Shown here piece after piece: positions 6,632 to 15,303 of a DNA stretch of 28,125 bases; position 1 is the first letter of the stretch; each line of letters starts with the position of its first letter. Position numbers and translations under genes: made by a program. The DNA is taken from the NCBI GenBank assembly GCA_902477645.1, contig CABSIA010000024.1, positions 1 to 28,125 on the forward strand, written 5' to 3'. The notes under the pieces were generated by a model. The model searched no databases and was not told where the DNA came from. It saw only the letters and a list, made by a program, of their open reading frames with translations. Source of the DNA: an uncultured Prevotella sp. Its GTDB lineage: Bacteria; Bacteroidota; Bacteroidia; Bacteroidales; Bacteroidaceae.

Positions 6632-6716
6632 TGTAGGGCCGCTATGTATAGCGGCCGCAAGCAATGAAACAAATATTTGGGCCTTAATTGCGGCCGCTAT
6701 GCATAGCGGCCCTACA
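6632..6716. repeat. Inverted pair of GC-rich palindromes (REP/MITE-like)
   Basis: A 29-bp unit at 6632-6660 (TGTAGGGCCGCTATG..., ending GCGGCCGCAA) is repeated in inverse orientation at 6688-6716 with a single mismatch; 27 bp lie between. Each unit is itself palindromic: GGCCGCTAT/ATAGCGGCC at 6637-6656, and a perfect 20-bp palindrome at 6692-6711. The pair begins 3 bp after the ABC-F stop codon. There is no T-run, so it is not a classical terminator. The ends TGTAGGGCC/GGCCCTACA recur in the palindrome at 26300-26327. Confidence 0.85.
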
Positions 6717-6760
6717 ATCAAATAAATGAAATATCACGAAAATTAAATAGAAAAAACGAC

Positions 6761-8788
6761 ATGAAAAAGATTATTCCAATGCTTATGATGATTGCAGCCC
6801 CATGTCTGGGCTATGCACAGTCGAATGCAGGTATCAAGATGGAAAACCTTGACAAGACCGTCAAGCCATCTGAAGATTTCTACAAGTTTGCTTGTGGCGG
6901 TTGGCAGAAGGCAAATCCGTTGCCGGCAGCCTATTCGCGTTTCGGCAGTTTCGACCAGCTGCAGGAAGACAACAACCAGCGCGTTAACGAGATTATCGCA
7001 AGTCTGACTAAAAAGACATTCAAGGAAGGCACCGTAGAGCGCAAGCTCAGCGATTTGTATAAACTCGCAATGGACTCTACCCGCCGCAATGCTGAGGGCA
7101 TAGCTCCGGTAAAGCCTCTTCTTGACGAAATGGAGAATGCAAAAACAATTGCCGACCTCCGCAACGTGCAGTATAAATATGCCGACTTTGGCTATGGCCT
7201 GCCTTTCGGCTATTATTTCGGCTCAGACGAGAAGAATGCCAAGATGAATATCCTCTCTCTCGTACAGAGCGGGCTCTCGCTTGGCGGCAAGGAATATTAT
7301 CTCGACAACGACAAGGCGACAGCGGAAATCCGTGAGGCTTTCAAGAAGCATATTGCCCGTATGTTCTCTCTCTACGGCTTTAATGAGACCAAAGCAAAAG
7401 AGAGCAGCGACATCATTATGCGCTTTGAGACAGCCTTGGCTCTTATCTCAAAGAGCAACACTGAATTGCGCGATGTTGAGGCAAACTACAATAAAATGAC
7501 TCTTGCCGAGTTTGAGGCAAATTATCCTAACATACCTTTGGCAGCACAACTGCGTGCCGAGGGCATTGCCGACAACTGCTTTACGGAAATGGTTGTAGGT
7601 CAGCCGGCTTTCTTTGCTGGTGTTGACAAACTTATTGCCACACAGACAGCAGCCGAGCTTCGCACATTGATGGAGTGGTCTTTGATTTCTTCTTCTGTAG
7701 GCTATCTTACAGATGAGATAGGAGAGGCAAACTTCGATTTCTTCGGCAAGACAATGCGTGGACGCGCAGAGAATTTCCCACGCTGGAAGCGTGCCACATC
7801 GCAGGTTGAGGGACAGCTTGGTGAGATACTCGGCAAGATGTATTGCGACAAATATTTCCCGGCAAAGTCAAAGGCTCGTATGGAGCAGTTGGTGAAAAAT
7901 CTTCAGACAAGTCTTGCTGAGCGCATTAAGGCTCAGGACTGGATGAGCGAGGAGACCAAGGCTGCGGCACTCGACAAGCTTTCTGCATTCTATGTAAAGA
8001 TCGGTTATCCTGACAAGTGGAAGGATGTCTCCGCTCTTGTTATTGACCCGTCAAAGTCTTATTTTGAGAATATTCAGGCATGCCGCAAGTTTTGGAACAA
8101 GTTCAACAATGACGCAAAGGCAGGCAAGCCTGTTGACCGTGATGAGTGGTTCATGTCTCCACAAACCGTTAACGCTTACTATAATCCAACTACAAACGAG
8201 ATTTGCTTCCCTGCCGGAATTCTTCAGTATCCGTTCTTCGATGCCAAGGCAGACGATGCCTTCAACTATGGTGCTATCGGTGTCGTAATCGGACACGAGA
8301 TGACTCACGGTTTCGACGATCAGGGCCGTCATTACGATAAAGCCGGAAACATGACAGACTGGTGGACAGCATCTGATGCCGAGAAATTTAATGAGAGAGC
8401 ACAGCGTTGCGCTGACTTCTTCTCTTCTATCAAGGTTTTGCCCGACCTCAACGCCAACGGACAGTTCACTCTTGGTGAGAATCTTGCCGACCATGGCGGT
8501 CTGATGGTTTCGTTCAATGCCTTTAAGAATGCCACCGCAAAGAAGCCTTTGAAGAATATAAACGGCTTTACCCCGGAGCAGCGTTTCTTCATAGCATACG
8601 CTGGTGTATGGGCTGCCAACATCACAGAGAAGGAGATCAGAAACCGTACAAAGGGCGACCCTCACTCTTTGGGAGAGTGGCGCGTAAATGGCACTCTGCC
8701 ACATATCAATGCTTGGTATGACGCTTTTGGCGTTACCTCATCAGACAAGCTGTATATACCTGAACAAGACCGTGTTAACTTGTGGTAA
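6761..8788 (+). CDS. pepO: Secreted M13 (neprilysin/PepO) family zinc metallopeptidase
   Basis: M13 peptidases cleave short peptides. The 675-aa product has a Sec signal peptide (residues 1-19, ending GYA) and should act outside the cytoplasm. The N-terminal M13 domain includes PSEDFYKFACGGWQKANPLP. The catalytic zinc site is complete: HEMTH (H512, E513, H516), then GENLADHGG supplying the third zinc ligand E573 and D577. The preceding substrate-binding segment reads NAYYNPTTNEICFPAGIL, and the protein ends in RVNLW, as expected for the family's conserved C-terminal Trp. No consensus promoter is evident in the 44 bp after the palindrome pair; the sequence AATATTTG between the two palindromes is one base off TAnnTTTG. 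The gene symbol follows common usage and the substrate is unknown. Confidence 0.95.
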   Translation: MKKIIPMLMMIAAPCLGYAQSNAGIKMENLDKTVKPSEDFYKFACGGWQKANPLPAAYSRFGSFDQLQEDNNQRVNEIIASLTKKTFKEGTVERKLSDLYKLAMDSTRRNAEGIAPVKPLLDEMENAKTIADLRNVQYKYADFGYGLPFGYYFGSDEKNAKMNILSLVQSGLSLGGKEYYLDNDKATAEIREAFKKHIARMFSLYGFNETKAKESSDIIMRFETALALISKSNTELRDVEANYNKMTLAEFEANYPNIPLAAQLRAEGIADNCFTEMVVGQPAFFAGVDKLIATQTAAELRTLMEWSLISSSVGYLTDEIGEANFDFFGKTMRGRAENFPRWKRATSQVEGQLGEILGKMYCDKYFPAKSKARMEQLVKNLQTSLAERIKAQDWMSEETKAAALDKLSAFYVKIGYPDKWKDVSALVIDPSKSYFENIQACRKFWNKFNNDAKAGKPVDRDEWFMSPQTVNAYYNPTTNEICFPAGILQYPFFDAKADDAFNYGAIGVVIGHEMTHGFDDQGRHYDKAGNMTDWWTASDAEKFNERAQRCADFFSSIKVLPDLNANGQFTLGENLADHGGLMVSFNAFKNATAKKPLKNINGFTPEQRFFIAYAGVWAANITEKEIRNRTKGDPHSLGEWRVNGTLPHINAWYDAFGVTSSDKLYIPEQDRVNLW

Positions 8789-8824
8789 ATAAGTATTGCT
8801 TAATAGTTGAAGCTGAAATAGAAA

Positions 8825-9742
8825 ATGCCTTTAAGACTACCAGATAAGTTGCCGGCAATAGAGCTTCTGAAAAAGGAGAACATCTTCGTAATGGACGAGA
8901 GCCGGGCGCACAGCCAGGAAATTCGTCCATTGAAGATTGTTGTCCTCAACCTCATGCCGTTGAAGATTACTACAGAGACCGACCTCATCCGTCTGTTGTC
9001 TAACACACCGCTGCAGATGGAGATCAGTTTCATGAAGCTCAAGAGCCATACGCCGAAGAATACACCGGTGGAGCACATGATGATGTTCTATAAGGATTTT
9101 GAAATTCTCCGTGAGCAGAAGTTTGACGGAATGATTATCACCGGTGCGCCTGTCGAGACGATGCCATTTGAGGAAGTGGCTTATTGGGATGAGATAAAGT
9201 CGATATTCTACTGGGCAAAAACCCACGTCACAAGTACATTGTACATCTGTTGGGCTGCTCAGGCCGGACTTTATCATTTCTATGGCATACCAAAATACCC
9301 GTTGCCTTTCAAGATGTTCGGTATATTTCCACAGCGTCCGCTCGATCCCATGTTGCCTATTTTCCGTGGTTTTGACGATGTTTTCTCCATGCCGCACAGC
9401 CGCCATACGGAGGTCAGGCGTGAGGATATTCTTAAAGACCCCCGTCTCACTATTATTGCCGAATCAGAGCAGAGCGGTGTCAGCATGGTTATGGCCCGTA
9501 ACGGACGTGAGTTTTTCATTACCGGGCATTTCGAGTATTCGCCAGACACTCTCGACAAGGAATATCGCCGTGATGCCGGCAAGCGCAGCGATGTCTTGCC
9601 GCCGCAGAACTACTATCGTAACAATATTCCCGACAATGGCCCGCTCGTTACATGGCGTGCCCATGCTAACTTGCTTTTCAGCAACTGGATAAACTATTAT
9701 GTTTACCAGGAGACGCCTTACGACATCAACAAGATAGAATAA
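8825..9742 (+). CDS. metA: Homoserine O-acyltransferase (MetA), predicted acetyl-CoA-dependent
   Basis: MetA activates the homoserine hydroxyl for methionine synthesis, in the cytoplasm. The 305-aa product is full length and shows the catalytic Cys142 (YICWAAQAGLYHFYG) and the His235/Glu237 pair (GHFEY). Despite the usual name homoserine O-succinyltransferase, residue 111 is Glu (TGAPVETMPF). In characterised MetA enzymes Glu at this position goes with acetyl-CoA use and Gly, as in E. coli, with succinyl-CoA, so acetyl transfer is predicted. It lies 36 bp after the M13 peptidase gene and 7 bp before the U32 gene, so it is probably cotranscribed with the latter. I saw no SAM or other methionine riboswitch upstream. 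Confidence 0.96.
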   Translation: MPLRLPDKLPAIELLKKENIFVMDESRAHSQEIRPLKIVVLNLMPLKITTETDLIRLLSNTPLQMEISFMKLKSHTPKNTPVEHMMMFYKDFEILREQKFDGMIITGAPVETMPFEEVAYWDEIKSIFYWAKTHVTSTLYICWAAQAGLYHFYGIPKYPLPFKMFGIFPQRPLDPMLPIFRGFDDVFSMPHSRHTEVRREDILKDPRLTIIAESEQSGVSMVMARNGREFFITGHFEYSPDTLDKEYRRDAGKRSDVLPPQNYYRNNIPDNGPLVTWRAHANLLFSNWINYYVYQETPYDINKIE

Positions 9743-9749
9743 TCTCTAT

Positions 9750-11588
9750 ATGCGAAAACTCGAACTTCTTGCGCCTGCCAAGAATCTTGAATGCGGCATC
9801 GCCGCCATAGACCATGGTGCCGATGCCGTTTATATAGGAGCCGCCAAATATGGCGCGCGTGCCGCAGCCGGCAATTCTGTTGAGGATATTGCCGCCCTTT
9901 GCAGTCACGCCCATATTTACGGTGCCAAAGTATACGTTACGGTAAATACTATTATCTACGACCACGAGCTCGACGATACCTTAAATCTTGTCCGCAAGTT
10001 GGCTGAGATTGGTGTTGATGCGCTGCTTGTTCAGGATATGGGGCTGGCGAGTCTGTGCCGTGGCATTATTCCGTTGCATGCCTCCACGCAGTGTGATACC
10101 CGCACGGCAGAGAAAGCACAGTGGCTGATGCGTCAGGGCATGGAGCGAGTGGTGTTGGCACGTGAACTGTCGAAAGATGAGATTGCAGCCATACACAAGG
10201 CTGAGCCTGATCTTCAGTTAGAGGTATTTGTTCACGGAGCATTGTGCGTCAGCTATTCTGGCTTGTGCTATGCGTCTCAACATTGTTTCTCACGCAGTGC
10301 CAATAGGGGAGAGTGTGCGCAATTTTGCCGCATGAAGTTTGATCTTATTGATGCCGACGGAAAAGAGATTGAGCACCAGCGACATCTGCTTTCGCTGAAA
10401 GATATGTGTCAGATAGACCACATAGAAGAATTGGCGGATGCAGGAGCATGTTCTTTCAAAATAGAGGGACGGCTTAAAGATGTGGCATACGTCAAGAATG
10501 TTGTATCCGCATATTCGCAACGGCTTGACAGACTTGTAGAAAAACGTCCCGATGAATATTGCCGTGCATCGAATGGCAAGGCGAAGTATTCGTTCACTCC
10601 TGACCTTAAAAAGACCTTTAACCGTGGATTTACGACATATTTTCTCAATGGCAGACAGCGTGATATTGCCTCTTTCGATACTCCGAAGGCTCTTGGAGAA
10701 TATGTCGGAAAGGTAAAGGAAATTCGTGGTAACAGCTTTACTGTTGCCGGCACGTCTGCTTTTGCCAACGGTGACGGGTTGTGTTTCATCAATGCCAGCC
10801 GTGAGCTTGAGGGGTTCCGTGTTAACCGCGCGGAGGGAAACCGCCTGTTTCCGCTTCGCATGCCATCGGCTTTGAAACCTGGTGTGGGATTGTACCGCAA
10901 CAATGATGTGACTTTTGAGAAGATTTTATCATCCACAACCTCACAGCGCAAGATTGAAATATCAATGCGTTTGGAAATGACAGCCGACGGATATGCGCTA
11001 TACATAGACGACAAGAAAATGGCTGTGCTTGAGGCGGAGCACCAAAAGGCTCAGAAACCGCAGGCCGATAATATTTGCCGCCAGCTTACGAGACTCGGCA
11101 ACACTCCATACGAGTGTACGGATGTTGAGCTTGGGCAGGGTGTGGGCGAAAGCTTTATACCATCAAGTCTTGTTGCCGATTTGCGCCGCCGCGCATTGGA
11201 GACTTTTGCGAAGTCAGCAAGTGCTTCTGCTGAACGGAAAGGCAGTAAGGAGTCTTCGGCAAATTACAGCATGAGCGTGAGGTGGCAACCGGAATATGTG
11301 AGATATCCATATACCTACAATATCTCAAACAAGGAGGCCTCACGGTTTTATGCCTCTGAGGGAATGTCTGAGCAATGTGATGCTTTCGAGCTGTCAGAAC
11401 CGGCATCGTCATCGCTTGTCATGCAGTGCCGCCATTGCATACGCTATGCCCTTGGCCATTGCGTTAAGCGTGGCGACAAGGCACCGTCGTGGCATGAGCC
11501 GCTGTATCTTCGTCTTGGCGACGGACGTAAATTCCGCTTGCAGTTCCAGTGTGATGAGTGCCAGATGAATGTGCTGGCAGTAAAATAG
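9750..11588 (+). CDS. U32 family protein, RlhA-like (probable RNA hydroxylase)
   Basis: U32 proteins are annotated as peptidases, but several are RNA or ubiquinone hydroxylation factors: RlhA hydroxylates C2501 of 23S rRNA, and TrhP and UbiU/V are relatives. The 612-aa product has an N-terminal TIM-barrel-like U32 domain (LELLAPAKNLECGIAAIDHGA at the start) and the core motif FVHGALCVSYSGLCYASQ with C166, C173, C179, C189 and C193, plus C234 in GACSFKIEGR. Four of these positions resemble the UbiU iron-sulfur ligand pattern. A long C-terminal extension, as in RlhA, carries a second cysteine set: C560, C563, C571, C601 and C604. It starts 7 bp after metA and probably shares its transcript. Family membership is firm; hydroxylase function is an inference from size and architecture. 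Confidence 0.88.
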   Translation: MRKLELLAPAKNLECGIAAIDHGADAVYIGAAKYGARAAAGNSVEDIAALCSHAHIYGAKVYVTVNTIIYDHELDDTLNLVRKLAEIGVDALLVQDMGLASLCRGIIPLHASTQCDTRTAEKAQWLMRQGMERVVLARELSKDEIAAIHKAEPDLQLEVFVHGALCVSYSGLCYASQHCFSRSANRGECAQFCRMKFDLIDADGKEIEHQRHLLSLKDMCQIDHIEELADAGACSFKIEGRLKDVAYVKNVVSAYSQRLDRLVEKRPDEYCRASNGKAKYSFTPDLKKTFNRGFTTYFLNGRQRDIASFDTPKALGEYVGKVKEIRGNSFTVAGTSAFANGDGLCFINASRELEGFRVNRAEGNRLFPLRMPSALKPGVGLYRNNDVTFEKILSSTTSQRKIEISMRLEMTADGYALYIDDKKMAVLEAEHQKAQKPQADNICRQLTRLGNTPYECTDVELGQGVGESFIPSSLVADLRRRALETFAKSASASAERKGSKESSANYSMSVRWQPEYVRYPYTYNISNKEASRFYASEGMSEQCDAFELSEPASSSLVMQCRHCIRYALGHCVKRGDKAPSWHEPLYLRLGDGRKFRLQFQCDECQMNVLAVK

Positions 11589-11606
11589 TTGCAAATATAT
11601 AAATTG

Positions 11607-12638
11607 ATGAATATGAAATATAATAGACAACCCAATGTCAGGCATAACGCCGTCCCGCTCATTTTTGTCTGCGTGGCAATGGTGTTGTGTCTCACCTCGT
11701 GTTATCGCCGTCCTGTGGCAAAGCACGACTCCCTGGTGCAGCTCAGCGAGCATCAGATAGACTCGTTGTCGTTTTTCTCAGAGCATCATTATACTGACAA
11801 TTTCAATTTTCTGGTAAAGGCCGATACCCTATATCTTTATTCACAGCAGCCTGAGGAGCAGCTGTCTGCCGATGTTGTTCCCGATTCGTTTGTTGTACTC
11901 CGCAATGAGATACTTGCCGTTGCCGACATTCGCATTATGCCAACCGACACCATCGATTCCGTATGGGTGCAGCTGGCCACAGAGCAGTCAAATTTCGGCT
12001 GGTCCCGTGAGTCCCGTTTTCTTCCACTTGTAGTTCCCGCCGACCCTATCTCGCAGTTCATATCGTTCTTCTCGGATACTCATCTGCTGATATTTCTTGT
12101 CGTGATAGGTATTATAGTGGTGTCGTATTGGATGAGATTTTTGTTGAGACAGAAGGTGCCTATTGTCCATCTTCGTGACATACAGTCGTTCTATCCTACG
12201 CTTTTGGCGTTGCTTGTCGCAGTCTCAGCGTCATATTACGCCTATATTCAGACATTCCATCCTGATATGTGGCAGCATTTTTATTACCATCCGACACTCA
12301 ATCCCTTTGGCTTGCCTCTGGTACTGTCGGTTTTTCTTCTGATGGTCTGGTCGCTGCTCATAGTTACCCTTGCTGTTCTCGACGATGTGCGTCATTTGCT
12401 GCCTTTTGGCGATGCCGTGCTCTATCTCAGCGGTCTGCTTGCCGTTTGTGCGGCTAACTATATCGTGTTCAGCATCACCTCGCTTTATTACGTTGGTTAT
12501 CTGCTTCTCGCCGTTTATGTTTTCTATGCCGTCCGTACTTATTTGAAAAATGGTCTTTTCCCCTATCGTTGCGGCAAATGTGGCGAGCCTATGCAAAGGC
12601 GTGGACAGTGTCCGAAGTGTGGTGCGGTGAATGAATAA
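11607..12638 (+). CDS. Lipoprotein/multi-pass membrane protein with C-terminal zinc ribbon
   Basis: I do not recognise a named family. From ATG 11607 the product is 343 aa; ATG 11613 is an alternative, and the frame is open back to a TTG at 11589 next to the U32 stop. It has a signal segment with lipobox LTSC (C32), then an acidic extracytoplasmic region of about 120 residues with short beta-like stretches (DTLYLYSQQPEEQL, DSVWVQLATE) that may be SH3-like. About five membrane segments follow, near 158-180, 200-220, 235-258, 270-290 and 294-313. The C-terminus is a rubredoxin-type zinc ribbon, CGKCGEPMQRRGQCPKCG (about 321-338), presumably cytoplasmic. It lies 18 bp after the U32 gene and ends just before the TonB receptor promoter. 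A role in envelope sensing or assembly is possible, but the sequence does not settle it. Confidence 0.82.
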   Translation: MNMKYNRQPNVRHNAVPLIFVCVAMVLCLTSCYRRPVAKHDSLVQLSEHQIDSLSFFSEHHYTDNFNFLVKADTLYLYSQQPEEQLSADVVPDSFVVLRNEILAVADIRIMPTDTIDSVWVQLATEQSNFGWSRESRFLPLVVPADPISQFISFFSDTHLLIFLVVIGIIVVSYWMRFLLRQKVPIVHLRDIQSFYPTLLALLVAVSASYYAYIQTFHPDMWQHFYYHPTLNPFGLPLVLSVFLLMVWSLLIVTLAVLDDVRHLLPFGDAVLYLSGLLAVCAANYIVFSITSLYYVGYLLLAVYVFYAVRTYLKNGLFPYRCGKCGEPMQRRGQCPKCGAVNE

Positions 12639-12657
12639 TTTTCCTAACAAATGAGGA

Positions 12658-12688
12658 TTGTGATATTTGGCGGCAATTAGTACCTTTG
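12658..12688 (+). promoter_or_regulatory. Promoter of the TonB-dependent receptor gene
   Basis: TTG (12658-12660), 20 bp, then TACCTTTG (12681-12688), a consensus Bacteroidetes promoter. The start site would be near 12694, leaving a leader of only about 17 nt. I saw no clear Fur-box-like palindrome or riboswitch. Confidence 0.7.
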
Positions 12689-12710
12689 CGTCAAATTTCA
12701 AAATCAGCTC

Positions 12711-15134
12711 ATGAAGAATATTATTTCAGCCGTCATCTTATTGACGTCTCTTTCTGTTTCCAACTCTGCAGAAGCCAACTTGCGCACCCCTCCGGGGGGA
12801 GAGGGGGCTGTTGCAGACACCTCACGTGTTTTCGACCTCGACGAGGTCACTGTTGTCCGTCAGCCCAAGGAGCAGTTTCTGCTGCGCCGTCAGGCTGTCA
12901 GCTCATCAATGCTCTCAGCTGCAGACCTTTCCTCGTTTCATGCCACCGACCTTCGTGAGGCATCGGCATTTGTGCCTAATTTCGTGATGTCTAAATATGG
13001 CTCACGCTACACCTCTGCCATGTATGTGCGTGGCATTGGCTCACGCATCAACTCGCCTGCGGTTGGAATTTATGTCGATGGCATGCCTCTGATGAGCAAG
13101 TCGGCATTCAACACCTACTTTCACGACATAAGCCGTGTCGATATTCTCCGTGGTCCGCAGGGCACACTCTACGGGCTCAACACCGAGGGCGGTCTCGTTC
13201 GTATCTACAGCCGCAATCCTATTGACGAGCCGGGCACAGAGTGGAGAGCCACCGTTGGCTCGCACGGGCTTGCCACAACATCATTTACCACCCGTCAGCG
13301 TTTGTCGTCTGTGGCAGGTCTGTCGCTAAGCGGTTTCTATGCTTTCGACAAGGGCTTTCTCCACAACGGCATTACGGATACCGATGCAGAGAAGTCGAAC
13401 GAGGCTGGCGGACGACTGAAATTTGTATATGCGCCAACAGCCAAAACTTATCTGAACATCGTTGCCGATTACCAGTACACGCATCAGAACGCCTTCCCCT
13501 ACGGAATACTCGACGACAATGGCTATGCCGCCGGGCCGACATCGGGAACTCAGGGACGCTACCGCCGGAATATTCTCAATGCCTCGGCAGAGTTCGGCTG
13601 TCCGGTAGCAGGGCTTGATTTCACGTCGGCAACATCCTGGCAGCATCTGTACGACTTCATGTCTATGGACATAGACTATCAGCCTGCCGATTTTCTGCTC
13701 ATGAACGAGAAGCAGAGACAGAACACCGTTACCCAGGAATTCTCACTGAAGGGTGCCCACAACCGCTGCTGGCGCTCCGTGTCTGGACTTTTCGGCTCTA
13801 TGCAGTGGTTGAAAACCGATGCGCCCGTATTCTTCAACGACGGTATGGACGAGTTTCTGTCTGCCAACATTCGCCGCCCTATGTACAATGCAATGGTCAA
13901 CGCCTTCGCTGGGCGGTTTATGCAGCAGGGCATGTCGCAGACCGCTGCTTTCCATGCCGCGGAGACTGCCATTGAGAGGGCTGGCGGAATTACGGTCGAT
14001 GCCGACATGCAGACGGTGCCGGGCATTTTCGACACTCCGACTCTTAACATCGGTGTCTACCATGAGTCTACTCTCTCATTGGCCGACAGGCTTACGGCAA
14101 CGCTCGGCTTGCGCTATGACTGGAGTAGAGTGGGCATCGACTACAACACCAGTGCCGTAATGAGCTGCAACGTAAACGTGATGGGACAGGAGGCTGCCAC
14201 ACGCATATCTTCCGTTCTTAGCCACGAGGAGCATGCAAATTTCGGACAGCTTTTGCCTAAGTTCTCGCTCTCGTATGGCATAGACAACAACAACAGCAAC
14301 ATCTATGTGACGGTGGCAAAAGGATATCGTGCCGGCGGTTTCAATATTCAGATGTTCTCCGATATAATGCAGGCCGAGATTTCGGCGGCAGGCAACCAGA
14401 GAGGTGACTACGAGGTGCCGCACAACGAAAAGTCGTACGACGACATCCGAAACACAATCTCATACAAACCCGAGACAAGCTGGAACTACGAGGCGGGCAC
14501 ACATCTAAACCTTTTAGGCAACTCGCTCCATGTTGACGCGGCGGCATTTTTCATGCAGGTCCGTAATCAGCAGCTCTCCGTAATGGCCGGCACATACGGT
14601 TTCGGGCGCATGATGGTGAATGCCGGAAAGAGCAATAGCTATGGTGTTGAACTGTCGTTGCGCGGCAGTGCGTTCGACAACCGCCTGTCGTACACGGCAA
14701 GCTACGGTCTGACACATGCCACATTCCGCAATTATTCCGACAGCGTGAGCGTTGACGGCTCGCTTGAAGCTATGGACTACAAAGGCAACTATGTGCCTTT
14801 TGTGCCCAGACATACTTTCTCGGCATCAGCCGACTGGCATTTCCGTCTGTCTTCAAGCGGAGAACAGGAGATTGTGATCGGCGCAAACATCAACGGGCAG
14901 GGACGCACATATTGGGACGAGGCAAATACACGCAGCCAGAAAGCATACGCAGTACTCGGCGCGCATGCCGCCTTGCACATTGGCCGTTGCCAATTTAATC
15001 TTTGGGCGACAAACCTCACCGATACTCGCTACAACACATTTGCCGTGAGCAGCCAGGCTACAGGCGAGAATTGCTGGGTGGCACAGCGCGCTGCGCCGTT
15101 CCGTATCGGACTTGACTGGAAAATCTGTCTCTGA
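12711..15134 (+). CDS. TonB-dependent outer membrane receptor
   Basis: This is an outer-membrane gated transporter powered through TonB. The 807-aa product has a signal peptide (1 to about 22, ending SAEA), a TonB-box-like VFDLDEVTVV segment, a plug domain (about 50-165, with MYVRGIGSR, AVGIYVDGMPL and DILRGPQGTLYGLNTEGG) and a 22-strand-type barrel to the C-terminus (FRIGLDWKICL). It lacks the carboxypeptidase-like N-terminal domain of SusC proteins and has no SusD neighbour, so it resembles the iron-complex or vitamin receptor type rather than a glycan importer. No siderophore, haem or cobalamin genes are nearby and the substrate is unknown. Mature residues 24-33 are encoded by an unusually GC-rich tract (12786-12807). 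Its own promoter is present, and it ends before a bidirectional terminator. Confidence 0.93.
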   Translation: MKNIISAVILLTSLSVSNSAEANLRTPPGGEGAVADTSRVFDLDEVTVVRQPKEQFLLRRQAVSSSMLSAADLSSFHATDLREASAFVPNFVMSKYGSRYTSAMYVRGIGSRINSPAVGIYVDGMPLMSKSAFNTYFHDISRVDILRGPQGTLYGLNTEGGLVRIYSRNPIDEPGTEWRATVGSHGLATTSFTTRQRLSSVAGLSLSGFYAFDKGFLHNGITDTDAEKSNEAGGRLKFVYAPTAKTYLNIVADYQYTHQNAFPYGILDDNGYAAGPTSGTQGRYRRNILNASAEFGCPVAGLDFTSATSWQHLYDFMSMDIDYQPADFLLMNEKQRQNTVTQEFSLKGAHNRCWRSVSGLFGSMQWLKTDAPVFFNDGMDEFLSANIRRPMYNAMVNAFAGRFMQQGMSQTAAFHAAETAIERAGGITVDADMQTVPGIFDTPTLNIGVYHESTLSLADRLTATLGLRYDWSRVGIDYNTSAVMSCNVNVMGQEAATRISSVLSHEEHANFGQLLPKFSLSYGIDNNNSNIYVTVAKGYRAGGFNIQMFSDIMQAEISAAGNQRGDYEVPHNEKSYDDIRNTISYKPETSWNYEAGTHLNLLGNSLHVDAAAFFMQVRNQQLSVMAGTYGFGRMMVNAGKSNSYGVELSLRGSAFDNRLSYTASYGLTHATFRNYSDSVSVDGSLEAMDYKGNYVPFVPRHTFSASADWHFRLSSSGEQEIVIGANINGQGRTYWDEANTRSQKAYAVLGAHAALHIGRCQFNLWATNLTDTRYNTFAVSSQATGENCWVAQRAAPFRIGLDWKICL

Positions 15135-15262
15135 CACTTCGTCCGCAAATATAATGCTGGGATGGCTGGTTTCTAACCTGCCCTCCTGGTGTTATTTTCA
15201 TTCGAGCGATTGAGTAAGGTGTATTCCATCGGAGATTTGATAAGGTTGTCATAACATACATA

Positions 15263-15290
15263 AAAGGCAAAGTCTCGAGACTTTGCCTTT
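15263..15290. terminator. 28-bp perfect palindrome, bidirectional terminator
   Basis: The sequence is a perfect palindrome centred on the XhoI-like CTCGAG (15274-15279), with arms beginning AAAGGCAAAGTCTC. It lies between the convergent TonB receptor (plus) and META lipoprotein (minus) genes. It is followed by TTTCATTTTAGG on plus and TTTTATGTATG on minus. A stem of about 12 bp with a short TCGA loop and U-rich tails fits termination in both directions. The rest of the gap, 15135-15262, shows nothing I can name. Confidence 0.82.
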
Positions 15291-15303
15291 CATTTTAGGA
15301 ATA

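Noticed and set aside
12711..15134. SusC-type glycan importer of a polysaccharide utilisation locus
   Set aside because: No carboxypeptidase-like N-terminal domain, no SusD partner, no glycoside hydrolase nearby.
15058..15270. Minus-strand ORF in the receptor-META gap
   Set aside because: It overlaps the receptor end and the terminator palindrome and shows no recognisable family or start signal.
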